Of a DNA stretch of 22,967 nucleotides, positions 1-8,576 are shown piece by piece; within the stretch, counting starts at the first letter, position 1; the number at the start of each line of letters is the position of its first letter. Origin of the DNA: Hofstenia miamia (Eukaryota > Xenacoelomorpha > Acoela > Hofsteniidae); assembly GCA_900660155.1 (NCBI GenBank), contig CABFPE010000228.1, forward strand, positions 57,929 to 80,895, in the 5' to 3' direction. The translations under genes were made by a program, and so were the position numbers. Below the pieces are notes generated by a model, which did no database searches, was not told the DNA's origin, and worked only from the letters and a program-made list of their open reading frames with translations.

Positions 1-436
1 CCAAATCAATCCCGTGATGGAATCCAGCCACTACTCAACACAACTTGCCTAGCTGCACATTTTATTAAATAATCAAACCAGATAAATGAAGAATGAAAAT
101 AAAATAAACTCCGAAGAATTTATTGTTCATCAAAATTCTGGTTAGTTCAAAGCTATTTATAAAAATTTTCCAAAAGTACCTGCTGATTTTAAATTTCAAA
201 TAATTCGTCTGCCAATATGGCTGTTCCTACGTAAGCATAATTTCGCTCAATTTAATTTGTCAAATGTTACTTGATCAGCTAACAAGTTTTTCTTAATTTG
301 AACAATATTAAAGCTTAGTTGCATCTTACAAAAATAACTAAGATCATTAACTAAATTTTACAATCAATTCTAATTATTATTAATCATTCGACGTTGTTCT
401 TTGCTTGCAGGTTAGTTGCTTTTCGATGATGCTACA
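1..436 (+). repeat. LTR-A copy 1, 3' part of a long terminal repeat
   Basis: The segment from the left window edge matches the 3' portions of the LTRs ending at 8562, 13368 and 19022. All share the block beginning near CGTGATGGAATCCAGCCACT, the AAGTACCTGCTGATTT block, the 'tctgccaatatggctgttc' block and a terminus of GATGATGCTACA, which ends here at 436. The TACA end is the inverted counterpart of the TGTARCATCC start seen in the complete copies. The 5' part lies outside the window. It could be a solo LTR or the 5' LTR of an element whose internal part is gone. No obvious tRNA primer-binding site follows it. Confidence 0.8.
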
Positions 437-481
437 CAAGTTGATCTCCTAACATTGAAAAATATTTTAACATATGGCAAT

Positions 482-1205
482 TAGCCCAATTTGGTTGGAT
501 GTTATAGCAACCATGAGGCAAGGCTGACAGATCCAAAAAAGCATTACCCACTTCCATTACTAATCAAATTAATCCCACAATATGTGTGAAATTTGATATA
601 TATATTAGCAAAATACGTCCCCAGTGAGTTGTGTGCAGAGTTCTCCAATCTCTCTTTCTCTCTAATTGATGCCATCTATTTTCTTCATAATTCCTAATTA
701 TGTTTTTTATGCCAAAACCTGCTTTCATCCTCTTGTGTAATATACAATGTCAGAGAAATGCATGCACTATGTTCTTATCTCTCATGTGTTACCATGGGAA
801 TTCATCAATTGAGAATTAGGACAAATTAGCATGTGCACCAGTCTATTTCTTTGACGGATAATTGTGGAGAACTAAAATTGGATTTTAATTTAAAACACTA
901 ATAATAACTTGCTTTATCTTAAGAAATGTTTAAACATTTACACCAGTGCAGAATTAGCTTTTTTATTTTTGATATGAAGTAATCAACTACACAGCTAGAT
1001 GTAGAGACAGTTGAATCTACATGCTAAATATATTTGTATTAACCATTAACAAGACATTTCACAAAAAAATATTTGAAGGCTAGAAACCACTAAGAAATTT
1101 TGTAAAATGCATACAAATCAATAATGTATCTCCCTGACAAATTGAAAATTAGCATATAATTCATAGTTTTACTTGGTTGTTAGTTAAAAATTTAAACTTA
1201 ACATG
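482..1205 (-). repeat. R repeat, left inverted copy
   Basis: Read on the minus strand, 556-975 aligns over its whole length to 6955-7374 on the plus strand, at roughly 80-85% by eye. Shared landmarks are ACTGGTGCACATGCTAATTT, an AG-rich run and the terminal TTTGATTAGTAAT. 482-555 matches the reverse complement of 6645-6700 (TTAGCCCAA, GTTATAG, the 'gatc[c]aaaaaagcatt' block). 1075-1205 matches the reverse complement of 3622-3735 (TTAACTAACAAC, GAGATACATTATTGATTTGT). The copy is non-coding. It could be a long terminal inverted repeat of a DNA transposon or one arm of an inverted duplication. 437-481 between LTR-A and this repeat shows nothing recognisable. Confidence 0.7.
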
Positions 1206-1440
1206 ATTGGAATTCATATGTCTTTTGTTTGACTTTTTGTAAACATTCATTTTTTTGATTATATATTAAAACAGGTATTACTATAAATTAATATTACCAT
1301 ATATTGACATTCTTTAAAGAGTGAAATTAGCCAATCACAAATCTCATGTGTGTATAAAATTTGTAGATATTTTGAACAAGTATTCACAATTTTGTTTTAG
1401 AGATGACAACTAATGTATTTCTTAAATGCAGCTTCAATAG
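1206..1440. other. Non-coding AT-rich stretch, nothing recognised
   Basis: This interval lies between the inner end of the R repeat and the coding trace at 1441. I see no open frame, motif or repeat that I can support, only AT-rich sequence. Two intron-end-like AG sites precede the coding trace (TTTCTTAAATGCAG and GCATTTTACAG, ending near 1433 and 1450). Confidence 0.5.
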
Positions 1441-1839
1441 CATTTTACAGAATTTTTTGAACACAAGAAGTGTGTTTTGCAAAATATTCATAAGCTTGTG
1501 AATTAGGAAGATATACCACTCCCAAACAAAAAAATGTTGCATGTTCAATTTCACCCAACAGAGGCATAGTGTGCTTGTGACATATGTTTTGAATTTACTC
1601 TGCCTATAGATGTAGATACCTAAAACTTCAAGTTGTGTGGAGAGAATATCCCCCATACATTTGCCACAGCCCAAATTTTAAAAAATAACATCAATAGACT
1701 CTATGCTGATGGTTTTCCAATAGACAATGTAATCCAGAAAATTTTCATGCTTATTGTTGGAGAAATCAAAGACAATAGATTAAATATTTTTCTTGATCAT
1801 GGATATTCATTAGATTATTGTATATTAACTTGTGAATAA
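1441..1839 (+). pseudogene. Decayed coding trace, unknown protein (about 130 codons)
   Basis: One frame, starting at 1441, reads as plausible protein through 1839 but is broken by three stops (near 1504, 1567 and 1621). The last 68 codons (1633-1839) are uninterrupted. Recognisable pieces in order are EFFEHKKCVLQNIHKL, IPLPNKKMLHVQFHP, CDICFEFTLPIDVD, FATAQILKNNINRLYADG and IQKIFMLIVGEIKDN. The pattern Cys, then LP, then about 15 residues to an F faintly recalls the C-lobe end of HECT ubiquitin ligases, but the frame continues well past where a HECT protein should stop, so I do not assign it. It shares strand and block with 2130-2429 and may be an upstream exon of the same gene. The minus-strand frame 1384-1674 is its shadow. 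Confidence 0.35.
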
Positions 1840-2129
1840 ATGTGTCTAGAACTATTTTTCATTTGAATTAAATATAATTTTTGTCAATTAAAACTGAATT
1901 TCTATTAAATTTAAAACATGATAATAATTAAAAAGCAAAACTAATAATAACTTGACATTGGTAGACCAAATGTGAATGGGTGAATTAAGCTCATTTCATA
2001 TAGTAATTATCCTTATAATTGTAAATTTTGAAAATGAAATTATATTTACTATTTTGCAATTGTAGAAGTGTTTATTGATTATTTAATTATAAAACAAGTT
2101 ATATTAATTCTCTCATAAGTTTTCTAAAT

Positions 2130-2429
2130 GTGCAGTTTACCCATTTTTTGTTGTTCAAAGACTTTATGAGTGAGCACATATTATTTGAAGTTCAATGGGA
2201 TGCCTTTGATAATATTTACCATATCAAGCAATTGTTGGTTTTAATTGATAAAAAACTTTACATTCTTACAGTATGCCACTCAAAGGCAGTGTTAAATTCT
2301 CTCTCACCACACATACAAAAGGCTTTTAACTGGTATGAGTGGAACTTCCATCATGTTGTGTTTACAGAAAGCAATCTCACAAGTGAAAAAATGCTTCAAT
2401 TTATTGATTCAATAAATTTATCAGCTTGA
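2130..2429 (+). CDS. Hypothetical protein, possible terminal exon
   Basis: An uninterrupted 99-codon frame ends in TGA at 2427-2429. The first codon is GTG, not ATG. The sequence just upstream (TTCTCTCATAAGTTTTCT, then a TGCAG ending at 2134) looks like an intron branch and acceptor, so this reads best as a 3' exon starting near 2135 rather than a free-standing gene. The protein is mixed, with aromatic and charged residues (FEVQWDAFDNIYHIKQLLVL, AFNWYEWNFHHVVFTE) and no signal peptide or zinc site. I do not recognise the family. An AATAAA follows about 160 bases downstream. It may form one gene with the trace at 1441-1839. It could equally be a chance frame in AT-rich DNA, although its aromatic and charged composition makes that less likely. 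Confidence 0.35.
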   Translation: MQFTHFLLFKDFMSEHILFEVQWDAFDNIYHIKQLLVLIDKKLYILTVCHSKAVLNSLSPHIQKAFNWYEWNFHHVVFTESNLTSEKMLQFIDSINLSA

Positions 2430-2589
2430 GAGAATACAATGTTTTGGAGGTGTGATGCTATGAACTGCAAATTTCTTAGTCAAATAATCTCACAACTGGT
2501 GGAAAATTTATTGAACTTTTGATATCTGTCCTGTAGAAAATGGGGGATTCTACTAGTTGTATAAAAGAACTATACAGATTTATGTGTTG

Positions 2590-2595
2590 AATAAA
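2590..2595 (+). promoter_or_regulatory. Possible polyadenylation signal (AATAAA)
   Basis: The canonical hexamer lies about 160 bases after the stop codon at 2429 and is followed within 20-40 bases by a T/GT-rich stretch. It would give the plus-strand gene a 3' UTR of ordinary size. AATAAA is common by chance in such AT-rich DNA, so the position relative to the frame is the only support. Confidence 0.3.
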
Positions 2596-2994
2596 GACTT
2601 GTGGTATATTTAATATTATTAGTAAATGTACATTTAAGAAATTCATTGTAAGGTTTCTACCACAAGGTAAAATACAGAATGAGTGATTTATTTTTTACTA
2701 CTTTTCTTAAAAACATTGATTATTTATTAGTTGTATAAAGGAAAATGATATTTTTCAAATTTATTAACACTAGAGCATATGCTATTAATTCATAAAATTG
2801 TGTAATTTATGCAAACTATATAGAAAATGTTATTTCTCTATTTTTTAAAAAAAAATGCATGTTTGATGTTAAATGTAGAAATAATGGAAAAAACAAGTAT
2901 GAAATGGCATTTATTCCTTTCAAAAAGTTAATTATTTACAAAACTGTAATATGATATACTTTCTTTCACCTTGCATAAATACTAAATCATCTTC
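2596..2994. other. Intergenic region between two convergent frames
   Basis: This is AT-rich sequence with no open frame. On the minus strand it holds an AATAAA (complement of TTTATT at about 2912-2917), roughly 80 bases beyond the stop of the minus-strand frame that ends at 2995. Together with the plus-strand AATAAA at 2590, this is the arrangement expected between two convergent 3' ends. Confidence 0.3.
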
Positions 2995-3458
2995 TCAAAA
3001 AAGCTTTTTGCCTATCAAGCATTTGTAATTCTCACAATTTACATCTCCATAGCATTTGCATAGAAAATAATAGAATTCATTCTCAAGTTTAACTTTTAAT
3101 ACACATCCTAATTTTGTTTTTAGCTGTACTGCATCTGTGATTGTAAGCCAAACTTTCTTTTGTAAATTGCTAGCCAAACATGTGCTTGCAAAGGTACACT
3201 GTGAATTAACATTGCAAAATGATATTGGTGTTGTCATGTGTTATAGAACTTTTATTATTAATTGGTGGGCATCTTCTCTTTTGCTGGTAGTGATACTTTT
3301 CATTAATAGGTGTTGGCAGTGGGATTGGTTCTTGCTTTAGAGGGTTGTAGCTTTGAGAAGAGGCAGTGCATAACTTGGCAATAAGATTGCCAAGGGATCC
3401 AGTTGTTAATGTTTCAATAGACAATGCACTTGTATGCCAAGTTTTTAGGGGATGATTT
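2995..3458 (-). pseudogene. Cys-rich unknown protein, two overlapping frames
   Basis: Two minus-strand frames overlap by 32 bases. The upstream one (about 3458-3206) contains LSIETLTTGSLGNLIAKL and a basic QQKRRCPPINNKSS. The downstream one (3237-2995, stop TGA) contains CTFASTC, QKKVWLTITDAVQLKTKLGC and a Cys cluster ending in FLCKCYGDVNCENYKC. The switch of frame in the overlap suggests one reading frame broken by an indel, or a small intron. The spacing of cysteines hints at a metal-binding fold. A SWIM-type CxC...CxH site was considered, but the final His is missing. It converges on the plus-strand frame ending at 2429. Family unknown. Confidence 0.35.
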
Positions 3459-3499
3459 CACAATAAGAAAAAATAATGAATTTATCCAGCAACTTACAA

Positions 3500-3735
3500 T
3501 GATTATATAGAGAGAAGTTTCAAATATGAATAAAATCAAGTGATTTATATCTCTAATTCTTTGTAAAACATCTTACTTTCAATTAATACAAAACATTTAT
3601 TGTATAACTTGGTTCATGCATTTACAATATTTTTAACTAACAACTGAGTGAAACTGTGAATTATGTGCTAATTTTTTGTTTTGCTAAGGAGATACATTAT
3701 TGATTTGTATGTGTTTCACTTTCAAAAAGACTTGT
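3500..3735 (+). repeat. R repeat, inner fragment in plus orientation
   Basis: 3622-3735 is the inverted counterpart of 1075-1205, sharing TTAACTAACAAC and GAGATACATTATTGATTTGT. 3500-3640 resembles 6705-6845 in direct orientation (TATAGAGAGAA, TATCTCTAATTC, then AACA..TTT blocks). The fragment would be the inner part of a right-hand R arm whose outer part was displaced by the LINE and mariner to its right. Similarity in 3500-3620 is weaker than in 3622-3735. Confidence 0.5.
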
Positions 3736-4076
3736 TTATCACTATATAATCATTAAAAATGATACAAATTGGTGATGGGTCAAAGATTGAAGGGAATATG
3801 TTTAGGTTTCAAATACATCTACACACAAAATAACAAGATATGTTGATGTGTAATTGCTTGATAACCTATGCATATTATAATATTTCACATTTAATTAATT
3901 CCTTTTTCAAATTATACACAATGATTTTCACTAAAGAAAGTGAGTAATTTATTGACTCATAATGGCAGATAATATGTAATACAAATACAAATACTGAGTC
4001 CATTTGTTAACAAAAATCAACTAATTAAATTTAGACAGTACAAATCATACTATTTGGGGTTTGATTTGCTACTACT
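3736..4076. other. Non-coding stretch between R fragment and LINE
   Basis: There is no open frame or motif I can support. It probably includes the 3' untranslated end of the minus-strand LINE, whose coding trace stops at 4077. No clear poly-A or short tandem tail on the minus strand fixes the LINE end. Confidence 0.35.
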
Positions 4077-5150
4077 TTAGGTAAACAGCTCTAGTGATCT
4101 AGGTACAGAATAACATACAGTTCTGATATCCATAACATTTTCACTGTACATTGAGTTCAGATCTGCTGCATGTGTTCTAACTGAATCTGTTATATTTACA
4201 GTGAAGGGACATGAAAAAAATGATATGATTTTTTACTTGAACACCATTTCTGCAGGGACATATCCTCTGATCTCTTTTAATTCAAGACCACTGTTTGGTT
4301 TCTACTCAGAGACAGTGGGATGACAGTCTCAGATGAGTATTGCTTATCCATATGCATTCAGGAATGTCATTGTGAGTGTAAAGAACATGATGGCAAATGT
4401 TTGGATTTAAATTAACATAATCCCTATACCATGTTGTATCATGTGATCATATTCTTTGGATAAGAGCTTGTCTGCCATTTTCTGAGACATTTTGAATATC
4501 TTCAAGTAGGAGTGGTTTATGTGGATCTCTATTGTTAAACAAATTTCTGTGAAGCCATTGCTTCCATTTCATTCTTATGGCTGTTGAGCAATCTGGCATA
4601 TTTGCTTTGATTAGACAAAGATTATTGGGAATTTAACCCCTAATAAACTTTTCGCAACATTGTGGTACATGTTAGAAATGGAACTAATCCCAGTTCCAAG
4701 CCATGTCTCTGCTCCATACAGGATTGATGCCACCACAGCTGCCTCAGCTACTCTCTTTTTTAATTGGTAGGGCAAGTCACATTGAGCATTCAGACAATTA
4801 CAGAACTTTTGGACATTTCCCTCTCTCTCATCACAATGGGCTTTAATAATCAAGCTGATAGACCCATCTACTGTTATGGGAGAGCCAAGGTAGATGTACA
4901 TTTTACAGTTCAGAACTTTAATGTTGTTCACAATAATTTGCCCTTTGTCATAGTCATCCCCATTTATAACTAAGCACTTTTTCTTCTTTTGGTTGACCTC
5001 CATACCATAGTTGTTACAGAACTTGATCAAAAGTTTAAATTTTGCAATACTTCTTGTTCTAGTTGTAGCTAAGAGGGCTGTGTCATCCATCATCATAATA
5101 ATTTGGAGGTTTCTTAGGAATGAATCAAGTGGTGATCAGTTTTTGACAAT
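4077..5150 (-). pseudogene. LINE (non-LTR) reverse transcriptase, 5'-truncated and decayed
   Basis: Read on minus, the trace starts near 5150 with SPLDSFLRNLQIIMMMDDTA. This is the region just before and including the (F/Y)xDD catalytic box of a non-LTR RT, here MMDD with both Asp retained. It continues through FCNNYGMEVNQKKKK, YLGSPITVDGS and SILYGAETW, the hallmark order of non-LTR retrotransposon RT and thumb. The best open part is 4611-5096. Downstream the frame continues with interruptions (MPDCSTAIRMKWKQWLHRNL, then RICPCRNG and His/Cys residues) to a TAA at 4077-4079, matching the C-terminal Cys/His region of many LINEs. The endonuclease, ORF1 and most of the RT fingers are missing, as usual for 5' truncation. 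Stops break the C-terminal half. The clade was not determined. Confidence 0.8.
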
Positions 5151-5169
5151 TAAGATTAACCTATCTATT

Positions 5170-5197
5170 TGTGTGTGTGTGTGTGCATGTGTGTGTT
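5170..5197 (+). repeat. (GT)n microsatellite
   Basis: A run of GT dinucleotides is interrupted once by GCAT. It lies just beyond the 5' break of the LINE fragment. 5198-5395 beyond it holds no recognisable feature. Confidence 0.9.
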
Positions 5198-5395
5198 TAT
5201 CATGCATCTCTATTTTTGTGTGTGAGTAATAAAATATTTACAAAACATTTATATGTTTAGAATGGTGAATGCATCAAGGGGTTTACAAATTTAATGAATG
5301 GAGATGATATCTATAGAAAAAAATTTTAAACTTATATATTTTTTAAAAAACAAACACAAAGTTTCAAAAATTCACGCTTCTTCCCTGGTTTTATA

Positions 5396-5425
5396 TAGGC
5401 TTGGTGCATAAGTCTTTTTGTTTTT
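5396..5425 (+). repeat. mariner terminal inverted repeat, left
   Basis: It begins TAGGCTTGGTGCATAAGTCT and runs into a T-rich stretch. It pairs with 6332-6361 with only a few differences. It is preceded by the TA target duplication. Confidence 0.9.
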
Positions 5426-5520
5426 TAAATTTAATTAAAGCAGTCAATAATGCATTGCAAAGAATAATAATTGAACAAATGTATTAACAAGAACATGAAA
5501 CCAAAACTATGTTCTTTGCT

Positions 5521-6187
5521 TCATGAGTTGTCATCATCTTCAGAATGTTTAAAATAATTACCACTGGATGCAATGCATTTTCTCCATCTATCTGGCAAAG
5601 TGTGAATTCCCTGACGAAAAAATTCTTTGTTTTTAGACTTGAACCAGTTGTTGATGACAGTTATCACATCCTCTGAGGATTTGCAGTTGGCTCCTTTAAG
5701 AGCAGCTTTCATGGGACTGAAGAGGTAATAATCCCATGGGGATAAATCAGGTGAGTATGGCAGGTGTTGTAAGACAGTAAACTGCAGTTCTTGCAATTTT
5801 TCTTGGGTGATTTGTGCAGAGTGTGGTCTAGCATTATCATGCACACTAAATACCTCCTGCCCATTTCTTATGCAAATGCCAGAATACCATTGAATATGAG
5901 CAATTGAGAGCAGCAGCTATTTTGTGAGATGTTGCAAGTTTGTTCTCCACCAAATGTTGTTTGATTTTGTTTTTGATATTCTTAGTTGGTGGCCTGCCAT
6001 CTCTATCCTTATCTTCAAAATTGAAAACACCATCCTTGAACTGCTTTGTCCAATTCTGGCATGTTCTCTCTGTCACTGTAGAATCTCTGAGGGCACCATT
6101 GATCTCTTCCGCAATACGCACACCGTTTAATCCCCGAATCCATCCATAGTAAATCAACTTCCTTACATCGCTTTGAGTAAATTCCAT
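5521..6187 (-). pseudogene. mariner transposase, central part deleted
   Basis: The enzyme cuts and rejoins the transposon ends at TA sites. The first segment (6187-5846; ATG at 6187, chosen over an in-frame TTG 12 bases earlier) holds the DNA-binding half. It has paired-type helix-turn-helix regions with TERTCQNWTKQFKDGVFNFE and the conserved GRPP linker, ending in HLHKKWAGG. The second segment (5844-5521) is in another frame and begins at HDNARPH. That is the second catalytic Asp, followed 34 residues later by the third in SPDLSPWDYYLF, giving DD34D. The region with the first catalytic Asp, about 120 residues, is absent and the junction near 5850-5880 shifts the frame. Together the segments give about 224 residues against about 345. 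The copy cannot be active by itself. The C-terminal stop at 5521 is in the usual place. Confidence 0.92.
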
Positions 6188-6331
6188 TGCAAAACTCAAT
6201 AATTTGGATTAGCAGTTTTGGATTAATTTTTTGGATTAGTAGTTAGTAGTAACTAGTAGATATTACACGAGATAGAATATGCCTATAAGGTTAAAATATG
6301 ATACTATTGTAGGCTTAGAAATTTAAATAAA

Positions 6332-6361
6332 AAAAACGAAAAGACTTATGCACCAAGCCAA
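6332..6361 (-). repeat. mariner terminal inverted repeat, right
   Basis: It ends in GACTTATGCACCAAGCCAA, followed by the TA target duplication. It is the inverted partner of 5396-5425. Confidence 0.9.
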
Positions 6362-6363
6362 TA

Positions 6364-6644
6364 TATTTCATTTTATGTGTATCACATTTATATTTTGTCT
6401 TCTTGACTCTTTTTTATTACCATTGCATTAGTAAATAGGAATTATTTCAACTATCCAGTTATTATTTCATTGTAGTGTGTGTTTTACAATTAAAGTGGTG
6501 CTTTCACATGAATAATTGTTGAGTCAACCCATCATACATTATTGAGAGAAAAATTTTTGATGTGTGAAATTAGTGTCACATGTTAGTTTGCTTCATAATG
6601 TAAAAAGTTAAGTGGAAATTGAATCTTGACAGCATATAGTGGGA
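6364..6644. other. Non-coding AT-rich stretch, nothing recognised
   Basis: This lies between the mariner and the next R segment, with no open frame and no convincing match to other parts of the window. A short motif CATCATACATT occurs here and again at about 6772, probably by chance or as a small duplication. Confidence 0.4.
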
Positions 6645-7374
6645 AATGCTTTTTTGATCTATCAATTGCCTTGAGGTTACTATAACAACAAATCTTGTTG
6701 GGCTAACAAATTCACCTATAGAGAGAAATGCCTATATACATTTTTTGTATTATCTCTAATTCCATCATACATTGTTTAACAAATAATGCCCTACACTCAT
6801 TGCTTAGCAATTATAGTTTATATGCAAATGTTTTAATACATACAGGTGATATGGTTTAATATATTCTTTATTTTTACAAATTTTAGTTTTAAAGACCAGA
6901 CAATCTTATATATCCCCAAGTGAAAATGATTCCTGTTGCATTGCTACATTACAAAAATAAAAAAGCTAATGCTTCACTACTGTAAATGGTTTAAACATTT
7001 TTTAAGGTAAAGCAAACTATTATTAGTGTTTTAAATTTAAACCCAGTTTAAGTTCTCTGTGATTATCCATCAAAGAAATAGACTGGTGCACATGCTAATT
7101 TGTGTTAATTATTGATTGAAAAATTCCAATAGTAACACATGAGAGAGAAGTACAGAGTGCACTCGTTTCTCTGATATTGTATATTACAAAAGAGGATGAA
7201 TGCATGTTTTGGCATAAAAAACCATAATGAAGAAATATGAAGAAAATAGATAGCAGATGGAGTTAATTAGAGAGAGAGAGATTAGAGAACCCTGTACATA
7301 ACTTGCTGGGGAAATATTTTGGTAATCTATATCAAAATTCACACATATTGTGTGATTAATTTGATTAGTAATAG
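6645..7374 (+). repeat. R repeat, right copy
   Basis: There are three parts. 6645-6700 is the inverted match of 482-555. 6705-6845 matches 3500-3640 directly. 6955-7374 is the inverted match of 556-975, including AAAAAAGCTAAT, AGACTGGTGCACATGCTAAT, the AG-rich run near 7270 and the end TTTGATTAGTAATAG. Compared with the left copy, the 482-555 block sits on the inner instead of the outer side, so the two copies are not simple mirror images; a tandem or rearranged arrangement is implied. After removal of the two LTRs at 7375-9838, the copy continues for about 20 more bases that also match the left copy. Confidence 0.7.
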
Positions 7375-8562
7375 TGTAACATCCTCCACCTGGCCTATTT
7401 GCACCATGTATTATTGTTGATAACTATCACTCAGTAAATTGCAGGTGAGGAGTTACTTAGTTATTGAACCGCCAAACTTTTCCTTTTTAGATAACTAGTT
7501 AAGTTAATCAAATAGTGATTATCACTGTTTAGGTGATGGAGCTGTGTGACATTTCTTCTTTAGTTCTTCTGTGGGCTACTGCCCGAAGCTGATCTCCACA
7601 ACACAGTTCCCCTCCTTCATGAATGATGATTGAATCCACAGCACCATCTCAGCTCAACTGGGATTAATTATGTGTACCTTACTTTAACTCAGTGCATGCA
7701 CTCATGTCAAGTTGAAACTGACTTAAACTCAATTTTGTAAAGTGTTTGTTGATTTGTTTAAGAAAGCAACCCGGCATTGACACTAACTGCATTTAAATAA
7801 TATTAAAGTAGCCATTACTGTAAAAATATTGGCTTTCTAATTTAATTAATAAGATTGCAGTTTCCTATACTTACATTTAATAAAGATACAAGTGAGGTCA
7901 CTTATGTGGTCGATTATAGTCAAGTCTCCTACTATTAAGAATATATATATTCCTAGGGTTTGACTATCCAGTCATTTCAAGCATTAATTATTTCATACAT
8001 GTATAGATCGATAGTCAGACTAGGCAAGAATCGAAAAACTCCTAACCATAACGTAAGTGCGGTTTCGTGACTGGCACAAGGACCCTTCGAATCGATCCTG
8101 TGATGGAATCCAGCCACTACTTGACACAACTTGCCTAGCTGCACATTTTATTAAATAATCAAACCAGATAAATGAAGAATGAAAATAAAATAAACTCTGA
8201 AGAATTTATTGTTCATCAAATTTCTCATTAAATTCAAAGCTGTTTATTTAAAAATTTTAAAGTACCTGCTGATTTTGAATTTCAAATAATTCTTCTGCCA
8301 ATATGGCTGTTCATACGTAAGCGTAATTTTGCTCATTGCAATTTGTCAAATGTTAATTTATCAGCTAACATGTTTCTCTTAATTTGCACAATATTGTAGC
8401 TTGGTTGCATCTTACAAAATGAATAGAATAATTAACTAAATTTTACAATCATATCTCTGATTATATTTAATCACTATAATCGTTCTCTGATTATATTTAA
8501 TCACTATAATCGTTTGACGTTAATCTTTTGTTTGCAGCTATTCTTTTTGGGATGATGTTAAA
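7375..8562 (+). repeat. LTR-A copy 2, complete solo LTR with 4-bp target duplication
   Basis: It starts TGTAACATCC and ends GATGATGTTAAA, where other copies have GATGATGCTACA. It matches the LTRs at 12206-13368 and 17893-19022 along its length: a GCAGGTGAGGA block, CACTATTTAGGTGA-like sequence, CTGATCTCCACA, TATGTGTACC, CGATAGTCAGACTA and CAAGAATCGAAAAACTCC. ATAG flanks it on both sides (7371-7374 and 8563-8566), the short duplication typical of LTR-element integration. It has no internal region, so it is a solo LTR left by LTR-LTR recombination. It is richer in CpG than its surroundings. An A/T-rich run ATATATATAT near 7940 could serve as a TATA element. Confidence 0.88.
8454..8513 (+). repeat. 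Perfect 30-bp tandem duplication inside LTR-A copy 2
   Basis: The unit begins TCTCTGATTATATTTAATCA and is present twice without mismatch (8454-8483 and 8484-8513). The other LTR-A copies have only one related unit here, so the duplication arose in this copy, recently. Confidence 0.9.
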
Positions 8563-8576
8563 ATAGAAGTAGGTAA

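Larger units (their letters stand above)
5396..6361 (-). mobile_element. mariner (Tc1/mariner superfamily, DD34D) transposon, internally deleted
   Basis: Near-perfect terminal inverted repeats bound the element: TAGGCTTGGTGCATAAGTCT on the left and the complement of TTGGCTTGGTGCATAAGTCT on the right, extending to about 30 bases with few mismatches. TA dinucleotides at 5394-5395 and 6362-6363 are the expected target-site duplication. The length is 966 bp against roughly 1.3 kb for complete mariners. The transposase reads on minus in two frames with its central part missing. The inverted repeats are still alike, so the insertion is not very old, or the copy moved after its deletion using a transposase supplied elsewhere. 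Confidence 0.93.

Noticed and set aside
437..460. Primer-binding site after LTR-A
   Set aside because: The bases after the LTR ends at 436, 13368 and 19022 differ from one another and do not resemble a tRNA 3' end; not called.
1441..1632. HECT ubiquitin-ligase C-lobe
   Set aside because: Only a loose Cys-LP-F pattern matches, and the frame continues about 60 codons after the position where a HECT domain ends. Not enough to name it.
1384..1674. 96-codon minus-strand frame
   Set aside because: It is antisense to the plus-strand trace at 1441-1839, which has the better protein-like pattern; treated as a shadow.
2995..3237. SWIM-type zinc finger (CxC...CxH)
   Set aside because: The CKC pair and a following Cys are present, but the final His is not; spacing is not convincing.
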